Source: Thunnus maccoyii
Taxonomy: Eukaryota > Chordata > Actinopteri > Scombriformes > Scombridae
NCBI RefSeq assembly: GCF_910596095.1
Contig: NC_056540.1
Location: forward strand, 17,572,501-17,636,500
DNA: 64,000 nucleotides
Direction: 5' to 3'
The position numbers and the translations under genes were made by a program. This document shows, piece by piece, positions 49,666-59,959 of the stretch. Position 1 is the first letter of the stretch; every line of letters begins with the position of its first letter. The notes beneath the pieces were generated by a model that searched no databases, was not told the origin of the DNA, and worked only from the letters and a program-made list of their open reading frames with translations.

Positions 49666-49832
49666 TATTTTGTGCCTGTTGGTTTGTGTTTTCTGGCTTA
49701 AGATAAGCAGTCATTTCTATATCTTTAGTTTCTGGAATTGTGGATGTGTGGAGCAGAGCCACATGTTAACCCCCCTTCAGTTAAATATATTGGTACAGTC
49801 GACCTGCGCGCCAAAGTTTTGTAACAACAGCA

Positions 49833-52625
49833 ATGGCGTCTAAAGCAGGTAGGTGTGTTGTCGATGTGCATACTTCTGCAAATTTTAACAAATGCAACGG
49901 TGCAATTTAGCTAATTTTAAAGACGATGTAGGCTGTCTTATGTGTTATACTGCTTGTTACAAAAGTTGTCATTTCATGTTTTGGCCAGGCTTTCTTTTAT
50001 GGGCAGATAGCTTGCATCAACGGTAGCTTCATGGCTAAAGTTGGAGCAAATCACCCTCATTTAAGTCATTAAAGACTTAACGTAACTACTTGTGAGCTGG
50101 TTTCATTCACAGGAAGTGTTTAATCTGTGTATGCTTTGCTGTGTTATTCCCTTATCTAATATTACATACTCCAATATTTCCCTTAATTAGTCGGTGTTTA
50201 AAAACCAGTGTTATGAAAACAAACGTGTTGTTCAGGTCGTCGAGGGACGAAGCGCAAAGCGGAGGCTCCGCTAGAGGAGAAACCAGCCGTGGAGGAGGAG
50301 AGAGGAGAGGGGGAGGACGGGCAAAGAGTGGTCATTGAACACTGGTAGGTATATCACTACATAATCAATAACCATTATTTCAGTAAAAGTAGAAGTGCCT
50401 CAACGTAATAATAATCCATTACAAGACCTGCATTCAAAACATTATTAGAATGTAAACAAAATATCAAGTATCAAAAGTAATCAATCATAATCAGTATCAA
50501 TTACGCATTAAGGCTCCATTTATTTGAGTATTATAAATCCACATGTATTCACTTTTCATTGATACAAAACACAGGAAAAAGAGCAAATCCTCACATCAGA
50601 GAAGCTGGAACCAGAGACTGATTGGTGGTTTTGACTGGAAAATGACTAAAATGGATAGTTGATCAAAACAGTTAATCATTTTGATTCATTTTCATTCGAG
50701 TTGTGGCTTTCACAGAGAAAGCTGACTGCCCAACAACTTGTTAAAGAAGCAGCATCATTTAACAATGAGTTGATGTTTCTTCTACAACGTCAGAGCATGA
50801 AGCTCATGGAATAATGTCTACACCTGCATATTAGTAGCTCTAAAGTGTTTTTTTAAGTTATTATAGTTGTTTTCTGCTTATACTTCTTAACTATAGTTGT
50901 CAAATAAATCAAAGATAATATTTCCCTCTAACATGTATCGAAGTAGAAGCATAAAACGAAAATACTCATGTTAAACACAAGTATCTCAAAGTTGTACTCA
51001 AGTTGTACTAGTACTTGATTAAATATGCAGAGTTACTTTATCATATGCAGCAACAGTTTTCATGAATAACTCGCACACAGATGTCCACCCTAATGGTCGA
51101 TGTGTTATTTCTGGCAGCAAGAGCTGACGAGTGTATAGGCGTCATGCCGAGGAGGTGAAATCTGCACTCCTGGCTGCACGCCCCGGACTGACTGTGGTCC
51201 TCAACCCTGAGAAACCTCGTAAGAAAAGCTTCGATATCACTCTGCTGGATGGAGGCAAAGGTGAGGAGAAGGGAGAGGTGGAAATCCAAGAATAGCTCAG
51301 ACATTTCCCCAAGAAGACCGTCATTCTGAGCCAAGTGTCACTACTTCTGTTTTTGACTTCTACCTATTTGAGGCTGCTATTAAAGGTTACAAAATTACAT
51401 TTACAACCTTTTCTTATCATGCAGCTAGTTTAATTTTATTTCTGAGGTTATGATAGATTCAGCTTTTGAAATGGATAGTGATGGAGGTTAATGGAAATTC
51501 GTTAGGTGTTCAGAGCATTGAAAAAGTCTATCACCAAACAATTTCCCTAACCGAAAACCTCAGTTACTCAGAAAAATCACAGGCATTGCTTTGAAAAATT
51601 TTCCTTGTTTTCTATCTTCAGTTTAAATAAATAACCACCAGAGAGTCGGAAGTTTGCACTGAGAACGAGCGCAGCCCCCTGTCAAATTCAGCATAATGTG
51701 TCGCCTGTGTCTATTATGTTCATACTGTATGTATGATGATTATATTGCTCTAAGTTAAGAGGTTGGTGCACAAGTTACTGTTCACTTTTTAACCACGTTT
51801 TTATTTGAGTATCAGAGTCAACTGTCTTGAAATTTGTTAATTTTACTTCAATCCTCCAGAAACTTTTTAAACAGAAGTATTAGGCTGTATTCAGACCAAG
51901 TCAGGTGGTGCAGAGAAAACACCAGTCCTCCCATTCATTTGAATGGAGGTAGTGCGTTTCGGCTGCAGCTGTTTTTGCCGCTGCAGCACCGCACCGGACC
52001 ACAGCTGGAAAGTTGGAGAAACGCAACATGACGTCACTGCGGCTGAAGGCTGCGGTGGCCAATCACAGCTGGAGATCAGACTGATCAGAGTAGTAAACTC
52101 TGCCATGAGGGAGCACAAAGATGTTACAAGGATGAGGGGAGTACATTTTTATTCATATGATAACGTTAAAAATAAAGTTAGACTTTGCCGTCAGCTTCTC
52201 GACTCATTTTAAAAAAGACGAGAGAAATGAGAGAGAGAGAGCAGCTGTGGCCGAGTGAGCTAGAGAATGAACGAAGAGAGGGAGCGCTGGTAATGAGAAA
52301 GCCGGTGAATCAGATCAATAGAATGTTATTTTGTGATTGTTTCACAGCGGTTACGTTCTAGAGCACAAATAAATACGCCCACACCCCCCCCACACCTCCG
52401 CTCGACCCTGCGGCTGAACACCGCACCGCCTGATTTGGTCTGAATACGGCCTTACAGCTTATCTTTTATCTTTTGTTCCCACAAATGACACATTCTTCCT
52501 CACGTCTCATGTCCACAGAAACATCTCTGTGGACTGGAATAAAATTGGGTCCGCCTGCTAGGCTGAAGTTCCCTCAACCAGATGTTGTAGTTGCTGCTCT
52601 ACAGGAGGCTCTGAAGGCGGAGTAG
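49833..52625 (+). CDS. selenoh: selenoprotein H, copy 2 (tandem duplicate)
   Basis: Coding exons 49833-49848, 50236-50344, 51118-51260 and 52519-52625, all GT-AG and in phase, give 124 residues including Sec at TGA 51125-51127. Four acidic-region residues are missing against copy 1, a 12-bp in-frame loss. Sequence changes fall on conserved sites: RVYGRNA has become RVYRRHA, and KKGPPRK has become KLGPPAR. The nuclear signal RRGTKRKAEAP and the CKSU motif are kept. No stop, frameshift or splice defect is seen, and the SECIS in the following 3' UTR exon (from 54200) is identical to that of copy 1. The ATG lies only about 190 bp past the copy 1 polyadenylation signal. Likely an expressed or recently expressed duplicate under changed constraint. 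Confidence 0.88.
51125..51127 (+). other. selenoh: selenocysteine codon (UGA) of selenoh copy 2
   Basis: TGA lies within CKSU-RVYRRHA, in the same position as in copy 1. Confidence 0.9.
51883..52451. mobile_element. PIF/Harbinger-like non-autonomous element, 569 bp, in selenoh copy 2 intron 3
   Basis: The ends GGCTGTATTCAGACCAAGTC and ...GATTTGGTCTGAATACGGCC are inverted repeats. The element is flanked by TTA on both sides (51880-51882 and 52452-52454). Copy 1 has the unfilled site AGTATTACTGCTTATC at about 47261-47276, so the 3-bp TTA duplication is shown directly. A 3-bp TTA/TWA target is the mark of PIF/Harbinger elements. No transposase is present. Insertion followed the gene duplication. 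Confidence 0.88.
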
Positions 52626-53841
52626 ACGCACGGTGAAGGTTTGTCATCTCAAAACTGTCTGACAGAGTTTGGAAAATAATGTCACACTAAATATTTTATT
52701 AGCTGTAATAAATAAAAACGATGCGAGTCAAATGAAACTTGAGACTTGACAGAGTACATTACTTTCAGAATTTCTCCTTTCAAAGTTCCTTCTTAGTTTC
52801 AAACGAGGGAACCAAACATGGATTTAATAATACTATTTTTTTGTTGTTAAAATCCAGGTGCTGCTGAGCTCCTGTTTGAATGTCACAGTCCAAAAAGTTA
52901 TTTAGGTTGTTGCGTTATTTGTTAAAACAGGGTTCCTGCAGATCCTTGAAAAGTCTCAGATTACATTTTCAGAATTTAAAATGTCTTAAAAAGTCTGATT
53001 TTTAATTATTGTAGGTCTTAAATTTTGAAGTGATGCCTAGTTGAATCTCCCCACAGGATTCACTTATTTAAATATGGTTTGATCTTTGGTCGCGACTCAG
53101 TCCAGCTCTTTCTTTTCTTTTTCTGGTAATGTTTTGATTGGTTCTACACAGATCACCTGCTCTCACCAAGGTAACAGGATTAAAGAAGTACGCAAAACAG
53201 TAAGCCAGGGGGTTCAGAGAAGACGCAAAGTCCTCTGTTATATCTGATAGTTGCTGGAATCTGGATAATGTTATTATCACAGAGCTGCAACGGCCAACAT
53301 GAAGGAGAGGAGCAGACTTTTAATTTGGTGTTTACAGATTTAATGGACTGTTAAAGTGGATGAAAAGTAGAAAACTGTATGTTCAGAACTTCTGGGAGAG
53401 ATAACGTGTGTCTCAATGGGGAGAATTAAGTATAACCTGCTCTGTGAGTGTGAGAGCAACCACAACAGCCTTTTTGTTTAACACAATGTTGTCAATTCCA
53501 AGCAAATTGTAATTAAATTTTAATTGAAAATGCTTTTTAACAGAGTTGTATCTAATGTTAACGTAACAGTGAGACACAGTTCTTCTCATATGCCATTCAT
53601 TTCATTACTTTATAAAATTTTACGGATGATTGTTATATGGAGATACAAAATATCCCTGTTAATGTTATCAAATTGATTTCAAACATAAAGCTCAGCACTA
53701 ATGTACATTTGTTTTGCTGTGGAAAGGGTATTAAATTTTCTCTGTCAAGGTCTTAAAAAGCATTAAATTTGATTTTAAAAAAGTGCAGCAACCAAACAGG
53801 AAGCTCTGGTGCCTTAAACCTGTATTCTCTCTGATGACCAA

Positions 53842-53912
53842 CAGGGGGCGACTCCGCTGGAAGTCCAATTGTATAGAAGTCTATGAGAAAATGACACTAC
53901 TTCTCACTTGAT
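53842..53912. repeat. truncated copy of the CAGGGGGCGACTCC repeat in selenoh copy 2
   Basis: Same order of phrases as the start of 47640-48060, then joined to sequence homologous to about 49016 of copy 1. This shows a deletion of more than 1 kb in this unit or a gain in the other. Confidence 0.6.
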
Positions 53913-54199
53913 TACATTCTTTTAAGCAAATTCCCTCTTTGTGTTTCCCTGTTGAGCTGCGGTGGAAGTATAGTAACAAAAAGAGGAACTTTTATTTTTA
54001 TTACAGCAAGAAAAACTTATATCAATGTTCATTTAGGCACCTGATTGTTGTTTTAAAACATCTGACATTCATGCCAATAAAGCTTATTGATCTGACTTGA
54101 AAAATTGTGAACCCGTCCTCCAAGCGCTCTACTAACAGTGGTGTGTTAGGACTGATAATAGTGTAGCGTTTAACAGTACATTTCTTGTCTTTCATGCAG

Positions 54200-54450
54200 C
54201 TGAGCATTCAGGAGATGTGGCCCACGGACGCAGAATGATGAGGAGTGACTAAACTGGATGTCTCTCCTCTGATGATCCAAGCTCCGTCAGCTCACATCTT
54301 CTGGATACATGGTGACACCTGGTGGAGCGTCTCTGATCCAACACATTCCTCAAATGCATAGTCCTGCTGCTTTTTCCCCAGTTTCTGAACGGTTTATGGT
54401 GCTTTTATATCTCTCTTTGGTAAATAAAGTTTTTTGTGGTTTCTTAATTA
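54200..54450 (+). other. selenoh: selenoh copy 2 3' UTR exon with polyadenylation signal
   Basis: Acceptor TTTCATGCAG|CTGAGC, AATAAA at 54423-54428. Nearly identical to the copy 1 exon. Confidence 0.7.
54235..54277 (+). ncRNA. SECIS element, copy 2
   Basis: Identical core to the copy 1 SECIS: AUGAU-GAGGAG, AAA loop, CUCCUC-UGAUGAU. It shows that the recoding signal has been kept after the duplication. Confidence 0.9.
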
Positions 54451-54789
54451 TTTTGTGCCTGTTGGTTTGTGTTTTCTGGCTTAAGATAAGCAGTCATTTG
54501 TATATCTTTAGTTTCTGGAATTGTGGATGTTTAGAGCAGAGCCACAATATCCAAAAAGATGTTTTTCTGTGTTAGTTTGGAGCGATACAACCATTTAAAA
54601 ATGTATTCAAATAACTTTTAAACAACTAATACGAATAAAAAAGGCTCCATAGAGAGATGACAGATGCTTTTTACTCTCTTTATGCGATTAAAGTCATCAT
54701 AGTTATATTAAAATCACAAAAAATGTTTTCAAATTTACTTTCACTACCAAAAGTAACGGTGGTTGATAACCAACGTTAGCTCCAGCTTT

Positions 54790-54917
54790 GAGCACAACTG
54801 GTTGCTAAGCACTGGTTGCTAAGGACGTGACCTCATCTCTACGCGACCTGTACAGCAGCGGTTCTTCACGAGTGGGGGAACTTATTTTTATACTACAATA
54901 AGGACTGAAATTAGTTC
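54790..54917 (+). promoter_or_regulatory. clp1: clp1 promoter and non-coding first exon
   Basis: Two tandem copies of ACTGGTTGCTAAG (54798-54824) resemble RFX X-box half-sites. They are followed by GACGTGACCTCA (CRE/nuclear-receptor-like) and a short GC-rich stretch. A strong donor TTC|GTAAGT at 54918 closes a likely non-coding exon 1 whose start lies near 54840-54870. The matching acceptor ATCATTTCAG at 55942 opens the ATG exon. Confidence 0.5.
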
Positions 54918-55453
54918 GTAAGTACAAGATATCAAAATAAGCAACGGGTAAAAAGTCGTGTGACGTTTAGGGGGTAGTTTATTGACATATAGAGAGATTG
55001 TAGGTCGTCGCTTTGCGTTTTAACACTGAAATTAGTAATGCTAATAAAAGTTAGCGTCGGCTAGCTAACGCTAGCCGCTGAATTCGCCTTTATGCTATGA
55101 AATTGTTCTCTCACAGTGTGTCATTGTCGATAAGTAATCCTCTTCTGAAATTTGCCCAACACTGGAAGCAATTTTAACTCAAATACAGCTCACGCTCCCA
55201 AGTCTAGACTTTCTCTGATTATTAATTAGCATAATTGGCTTTAACTGCTTGTTTAAATTAATGTCAGTAACGCTCTGAGTTGAGCTCTCAGTCCTTATGA
55301 TGTAAATTAGCGTTAAATAGTTTTGGCTCTGGTATGACAAACCTTAAGTAAGACATTTTAGAACATAGGGGCTCTGTTTTGACGAGCATTTGTCTATATT
55401 GACATTTTATACAGTCAGTGTATCTGAATACTTCAGAAAGGAATATATTAAAA

Positions 55454-55777
55454 CAGAGCTGCAACGATAATCTTTTAGTCGATTGACAAAAAATTACTCG
55501 CCAACTTTTATACTATGATAATTGAATAATTGTGTTAGTCATTTTTTAAGCAAAAATGCCAAACTTTTGCTGGTTCAAACTTCTCAAATGTGAAGATTTT
55601 ATGGTTGTCTGTCTTCTGTGATGGTAAACTGAACATTTGAAGCCATCAAATTGGCCTGTAGGGAATTATAAAGGGCATTTTTCACCATTTTATGACATTT
55701 TATAGACAAAACAACCAATCAATTAAAAGAAGAAATGTTAAGGAGAGTAATCAATAATGAAGTTAGTTGCAGTTCTA
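55454..55777. mobile_element. hAT-type MITE in clp1 intron 1, 324 bp
   Basis: Left CAGAGCTGCAACGATAATC; right AAGTTAGTTGCAGTTCTA. The flanks TATTAAAA and CATTAAAA match in 7 of 8 bases. Same family as 5198-5566 and 40409-40671. Confidence 0.82.
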
Positions 55778-55944
55778 CATTAAAACAAAAGTACAGTCTT
55801 TAGTGTCAGCTCTTAAAAGTACAGCAGTATTTGAAATATTGTGACAATGGCTGTTGTTTTTATAGTATTGCATATACATCTAAACTTCATTTTGAAATGC
55901 AGCTATTGCCATCTAGTTTGAACACAGACATTATCATTTCAGTC

Positions 55945-58270
55945 ATGGCAACAGAGGGTGCAGAAAAGACGAGCGAGGATGCTCCAGTACCTGGAAAAGT
56001 CAGCACTAGGTTTGATCTGGAGAAGGAGACTGAACTACGGTTTGAGGTGGAGGCAGGAGAGGCTGCAGAACAAGTTGAGCTGGAGCTCCTCACAGGAATG
56101 GCTGAGGTCTTTGGCTCAGAGCTGAACCGCAACAAGAAGTACATATTTGGACCAGGCTCCAAGATTGCAGTTTTCACCTGGCAAGGCTGCAGTGTGAATC
56201 TTTATGGGAAGCCAGAGGTGAGCACCTGCAGGAGGGTCTATACAAGTGTGTGATTGTTGATTCAACTCACTCTGTGTGTCTTTGTGTGTTTGAAATTTGA
56301 TGATGCTCAAATAAACAGCTTCTTTCCATTACCACAGGTGTCTTACGTGTCCAAGGATACTCCCATGCTGCTCTACTTGAACACACACGCTGCCCTGGAA
56401 CAGATGAGAAAACAGGCAGAGCGGGACAATGAGAGGGGGCCGAGGGTAGGTTTGAATATCTATGCATGAGTGAGTAGTCAAAAACGAAGAACTGTTGTTT
56501 TCAGGGGCGTTTCTAAGTACATTTGTAGGATCCCAGGAAATACATTTTACATTGACATTGAATAACAAATCCTCTCTCAGGTGATGGTGGTGGGACCTAC
56601 TGATGTGGGGAAGTCGACCGTGTGCCGGCTGCTTCTGAGCTATGCTGTGAGAGTGGGCAGGAGGCCCACACTGGTGGAACTGGATGTCGGGCAGAGTGGG
56701 GTAAGACAATAAATATGGATCCATGCTGAAATGTGTGGAAACAGGCTGATATTTTAACTGTTGCACCATGCAGACATAATTATCTTGAATTCAGAACACA
56801 GCATACACATCTGTTTTGTAGAACAGACAATTTGCTTCTCTTCTTGGTCAAGAAAGAAATTTGCACCATTAAGAGTAAAGCCATAAATGTCTGTTCCTCT
56901 CAGTCACACCTATAATACATTTTGAAAAACATATTTTGAATCGATCCTGTTTTAATGGTTGGAAAAGTAGAGAGGTGTATGTTGTGGCATCATGTTACGG
57001 GCATGAGATGATGTGCTTTTAAGTCATCGCCATAATTGTTGGTTGACAAAGACAGTTACCTGTTTTGTACACAATCTCTTACCATGAATATTTGATATTG
57101 GAATGAAAGTGTTGAAAAACATTAATTTGAGTGCCATTTGTCCATTAAGTGGATAGCACAATCCTGAGTTCCAAACAGAGTAGTTACTCATGCCTTTGTT
57201 AATGTAATCATTCATAAAATAATTGCAGTGCATCCTGATCAACCTCTGCTCTCGAGGTGAGTAGTGAAATCTCAAACTTTATCAATATTAAATGTAAGGA
57301 TCATCCTCTACCTTCAGGTGTCTGTACCTGGGACAGTGTCGGCACTGTGCATTGAGCGTCCAGCAGATGTGGAGGAGGGTTTCTCAGTCCAGGCTCCTCT
57401 GGTCTACCACTTTGGCTCAACTACACCAGGGACCAACATCAAACTGTACAATAAGGTGAGAAAAGAATGATACCGAATATTTGATAATACAACAGTATGA
57501 AGCTAAAAAACATTTATCCTGCCTGGTGATGAGATATTGATTTTCTCTGCCTACTTCAACTCTTCCCTTCTCATGATGTGTAGCTGACATCATGCCTGGC
57601 CGAGGTGTTTTCCCAGCGCTGTGAGGTGAACAGGAAGGCCAGCGTGGGCGGCTGTATCATCAATACCTGTGGCTGGGTGAAGGGCTCTGGATACCAGGCT
57701 CTGGTCCACTGTGCATCTGCCTTTGAGGTGGATGTGGTGCTGGTGCTGGACCATGAGAGGCTCTACAATGAATTAAAAAGGGACCTCCCGCACTTTGTCC
57801 GGGTTGTGCTCTTACCCAAGTCTGGGGGGGTGGTGGAGCGCTCCAAGGAGTGCCGGCGGGACACTCGGGATGAGAAGATCCGAGAGTACTTCTACGGCTT
57901 CCGTGGACTGTCCTTCTACCCTTTCTCCTACGAAGTGCGTTTCTCCGATGTCCGCATCTACAAGATTGGGGCACCATCCATCCCAGACTCGTGTCTGCCA
58001 CTGGGAATGTCTCAGGATGACACACAGCTGAAGCTTGTGCCCGTGACGCCAGGGAGAGACCTCACATATCATGTGCTGAGCGTGAGCAGTGCAGAGGACG
58101 GAGAGGAAGGCGCTAGAAAGGGTATAGTGGAGAGTCCTGTGTGCGGCTTTATTGTGGTGACTAATGTGGACACACAAGCACAGGTGATGAAAGTGCTGTC
58201 CCCGGCACCCAGACCACTGCCCCGACACACTCTGCTTATCATGGACATCCGTTTCATGGACATGAAATGA
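55945..58270 (+). CDS. clp1: polyribonucleotide 5'-hydroxyl-kinase Clp1
   Basis: Coding exons 55945-56217, 56338-56445, 56581-56700, 57318-57455 and 57584-58270, GT-AG and in phase, give 441 residues (human CLP1 has 425). The N-terminal domain starts after a short acidic tail ([16 protein letters not shown]). The Walker A P-loop is GPTDVGKST at 132-140. ELDVGQ at 160-165 is the Walker B region, and [15 protein letters not shown] and KGSGYQAL are conserved kinase-domain blocks. The C-terminus [12 protein letters not shown] matches the human end. The residue equal to human Arg140, mutated in pontocerebellar hypoplasia, is kept (Arg151). Clp1 phosphorylates RNA 5'-OH ends and works in cleavage factor II and with the tRNA splicing endonuclease in the nucleus. 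The ATG lies 2 bp after an acceptor, so the 5' leader is in an upstream exon. Confidence 0.96.
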
Positions 58271-58540
58271 AGAAACATTTCAGGGAAGAGGACTGGGTCG
58301 CACAAGAACTGGGCAAGGAGGAGTTCTGTTGAAAAGAGTTTAGTGTCAGGGGAAACGAGTTTGTTTTCTTGTTTGTGCTTTGTAAATTCTCAGAGGGGAT
58401 TTAAGTATCAAAGTTGGTGTAAATTATTCTCCAGTTTTATAAACCACAATGTACAGACATTTGTGACAAGAACTGTTTTATCAGTACAGGAATTATTTTT
58501 CTTGATAATCTGTTTTATAAACATTGTTCTTTTCTTGGGT

Positions 58541-58546
58541 AATAAA
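58541..58546 (+). terminator. clp1: clp1 polyadenylation signal
   Basis: AATAAA lies 270 bp past the TGA stop, followed within 30 bp by TGTGTTAATTG-type GT-rich sequence. Confidence 0.7.
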
Positions 58547-58649
58547 TTTTTAAGAGCGTAAAATATTGTGTGTTAATTGGACTCTCTGCCATGGTCAGTA
58601 TATTTTTGGTATCAGGTCAATTGCATCAATATAAACAGTGTATATTTTG

Positions 58650-58975
58650 GCTTTGGAAAGTATTCAGACCCCCTCATGTTCTGCACACTTTTTAATACAT
58701 TTTTTGCAAATGTAATAAAAATCAAAAATAGAAATCTCTCAATTATATGTAAGTGTGTGTGTATATACATATGTATATATATATAAGTATTCAGATCCTT
58801 TGCTATGGCACAAATTGAGCTCAGGTGCATCATGTTTGCTTTGCTTATCCATGACTTATCTCTAAAACTTGATTGGAGTACATCTATGACAGATGAAATT
58901 GATTAGACATGATATAGAAAGGCACACACCTGTCTACAGTAATCGATTGGTTGCAAAACTATATATGTGTGTGTG
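58650..58975 (-). mobile_element. truncated Tc1/mariner-type transposon end
   Basis: TTTGGAAAGTATTCAGACCC is the terminus of a large fish Tc1 family. It is followed by a T-rich AATAAAAATC stretch, AAGTATTCAGATCC, GAGCTCAGGTGCATC, TTGATTGGAGTAC and AAAGGCACACACCTGTCTAC in the fixed order of that family's end. The transposase and other end are missing. Two TG/TA microsatellites interrupt or border it (58750-58785, 58964-58988). Confidence 0.75.
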
Positions 58976-59550
58976 TGTGTGTGTGTATACTTATTTATAA
59001 CTTTATCAAGATTTGGAAAAGTCAGTAAGTAGAACAAAGTTGTTCTTAGACATGTGTGTATCCTGCCTTCATGAATGTGTACTGTACAATCTATAGAGTT
59101 CAACCCGTCTAATTGGATAAAACTGGGGCAAAAGACACTAAACTGTTGGCTATATCCCAACAGACATACCAGTATGGCAGTAACTGTTTAGGACTACAAT
59201 AAGAGCTCATTTGTTTGTTCTGTCAACACCTGGCGGCTCAAACTGGAGCTCATTGTTCAATATTCTTCAGGCCTACATGCTGTTGTAATGTTTTATATTG
59301 TTGGATGTGGATATTTGGCTAAATATGACAGCAACATGAACGATATAGGACACAAGTTGTTAACATGCAGAAACAATCAGTCCTATTGACGCAACATACT
59401 GTGTGTGTCACCATCTTAAATGCAATTACTCAGCATAACGCACAGCTTTTTATATACATGTGATAAAATGATATATATACTGATATATGGCCTTAATTTA
59501 TAATTAGCATGTTTTCTTTATTCCCTATTTTCTGTGCTATTGCTCTAAAC

Positions 59551-59959
59551 CAGAGGTTTTCAAAGTGGGAGGCGGGTCTCCCCAGGGGGGCTCCAAACAG
59601 TTTCAGGAGAAACTCAGTGAATGGAAATGAAAAAATATCACATTAGTTATCAAAAGGAGGTCACATAGAATAGCCCAAATGTGTGTGATTTGGTTAAAGA
59701 GATAGTTCAGAAATACAGTAGTTTGGGGGAATTTTACTGTTTTTCCCACTTTCCCAGAGTCAGAAACAAATTAACGCCTCCAGGCAGACCTTTATTATAT
59801 ATTTGGTGTAAACTGAAGTATGTCAAACAGTAATATCAGGCTATCTTGGCTCAAATGTTGAGTGTCAAATATAGGATCATGAATATGTTATTTGAGGTCA
59901 CCTTTTTCCAAGCTTTGGCCTGAGTCTGAGGCCCACAGTCTCAGACTTTGAAAACCCTG
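59551..59959. mobile_element. hAT-like MITE, about 409 bp
   Basis: Left CAGAGGTTTTCAAAGTGGGA; right CAGACTTTGAAAACCCTG, an imperfect inverted repeat of the CAGxGGTTxTCAAA type. The flanking 8 bases match only in half, so the duplication is worn or the ends are slightly off. Confidence 0.65.

Larger units (their letters stand above)
44659..49767 (+). repeat. tandem duplication, unit 1 (selenoh copy 1)
   Basis: Sequence from AACCCCCCTTCGGTC to GGAGCAGAGCCACA recurs in direct orientation at 49768-54546. Exons, short introns and UTRs align throughout. Large differences are insertions or deletions in introns: unit 1 has extra sequence in intron 3 and in the last intron, and unit 2 has a 569-bp transposon. 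Left and right outer edges share TATCCAA (44654-44660 and 54548-54554). Confidence 0.92.
49768..54546 (+). repeat. tandem duplication, unit 2 (selenoh copy 2)
   Basis: Direct repeat of 44659-49763 beginning at AACCCCCCTTCAG and ending at TTAGAGCAGAGCCACA. The join with unit 1 is ...GAGCCACA-TGTT-AACCCCCC.... The 9 differences in the 143-bp exon 3 (about 6%) give a rough level of divergence. Confidence 0.92.

Noticed and set aside
57660-58228. Antisense open frames over the last clp1 exon
   Set aside because: Shadows of a long conserved exon; no supporting splice sites or motifs.
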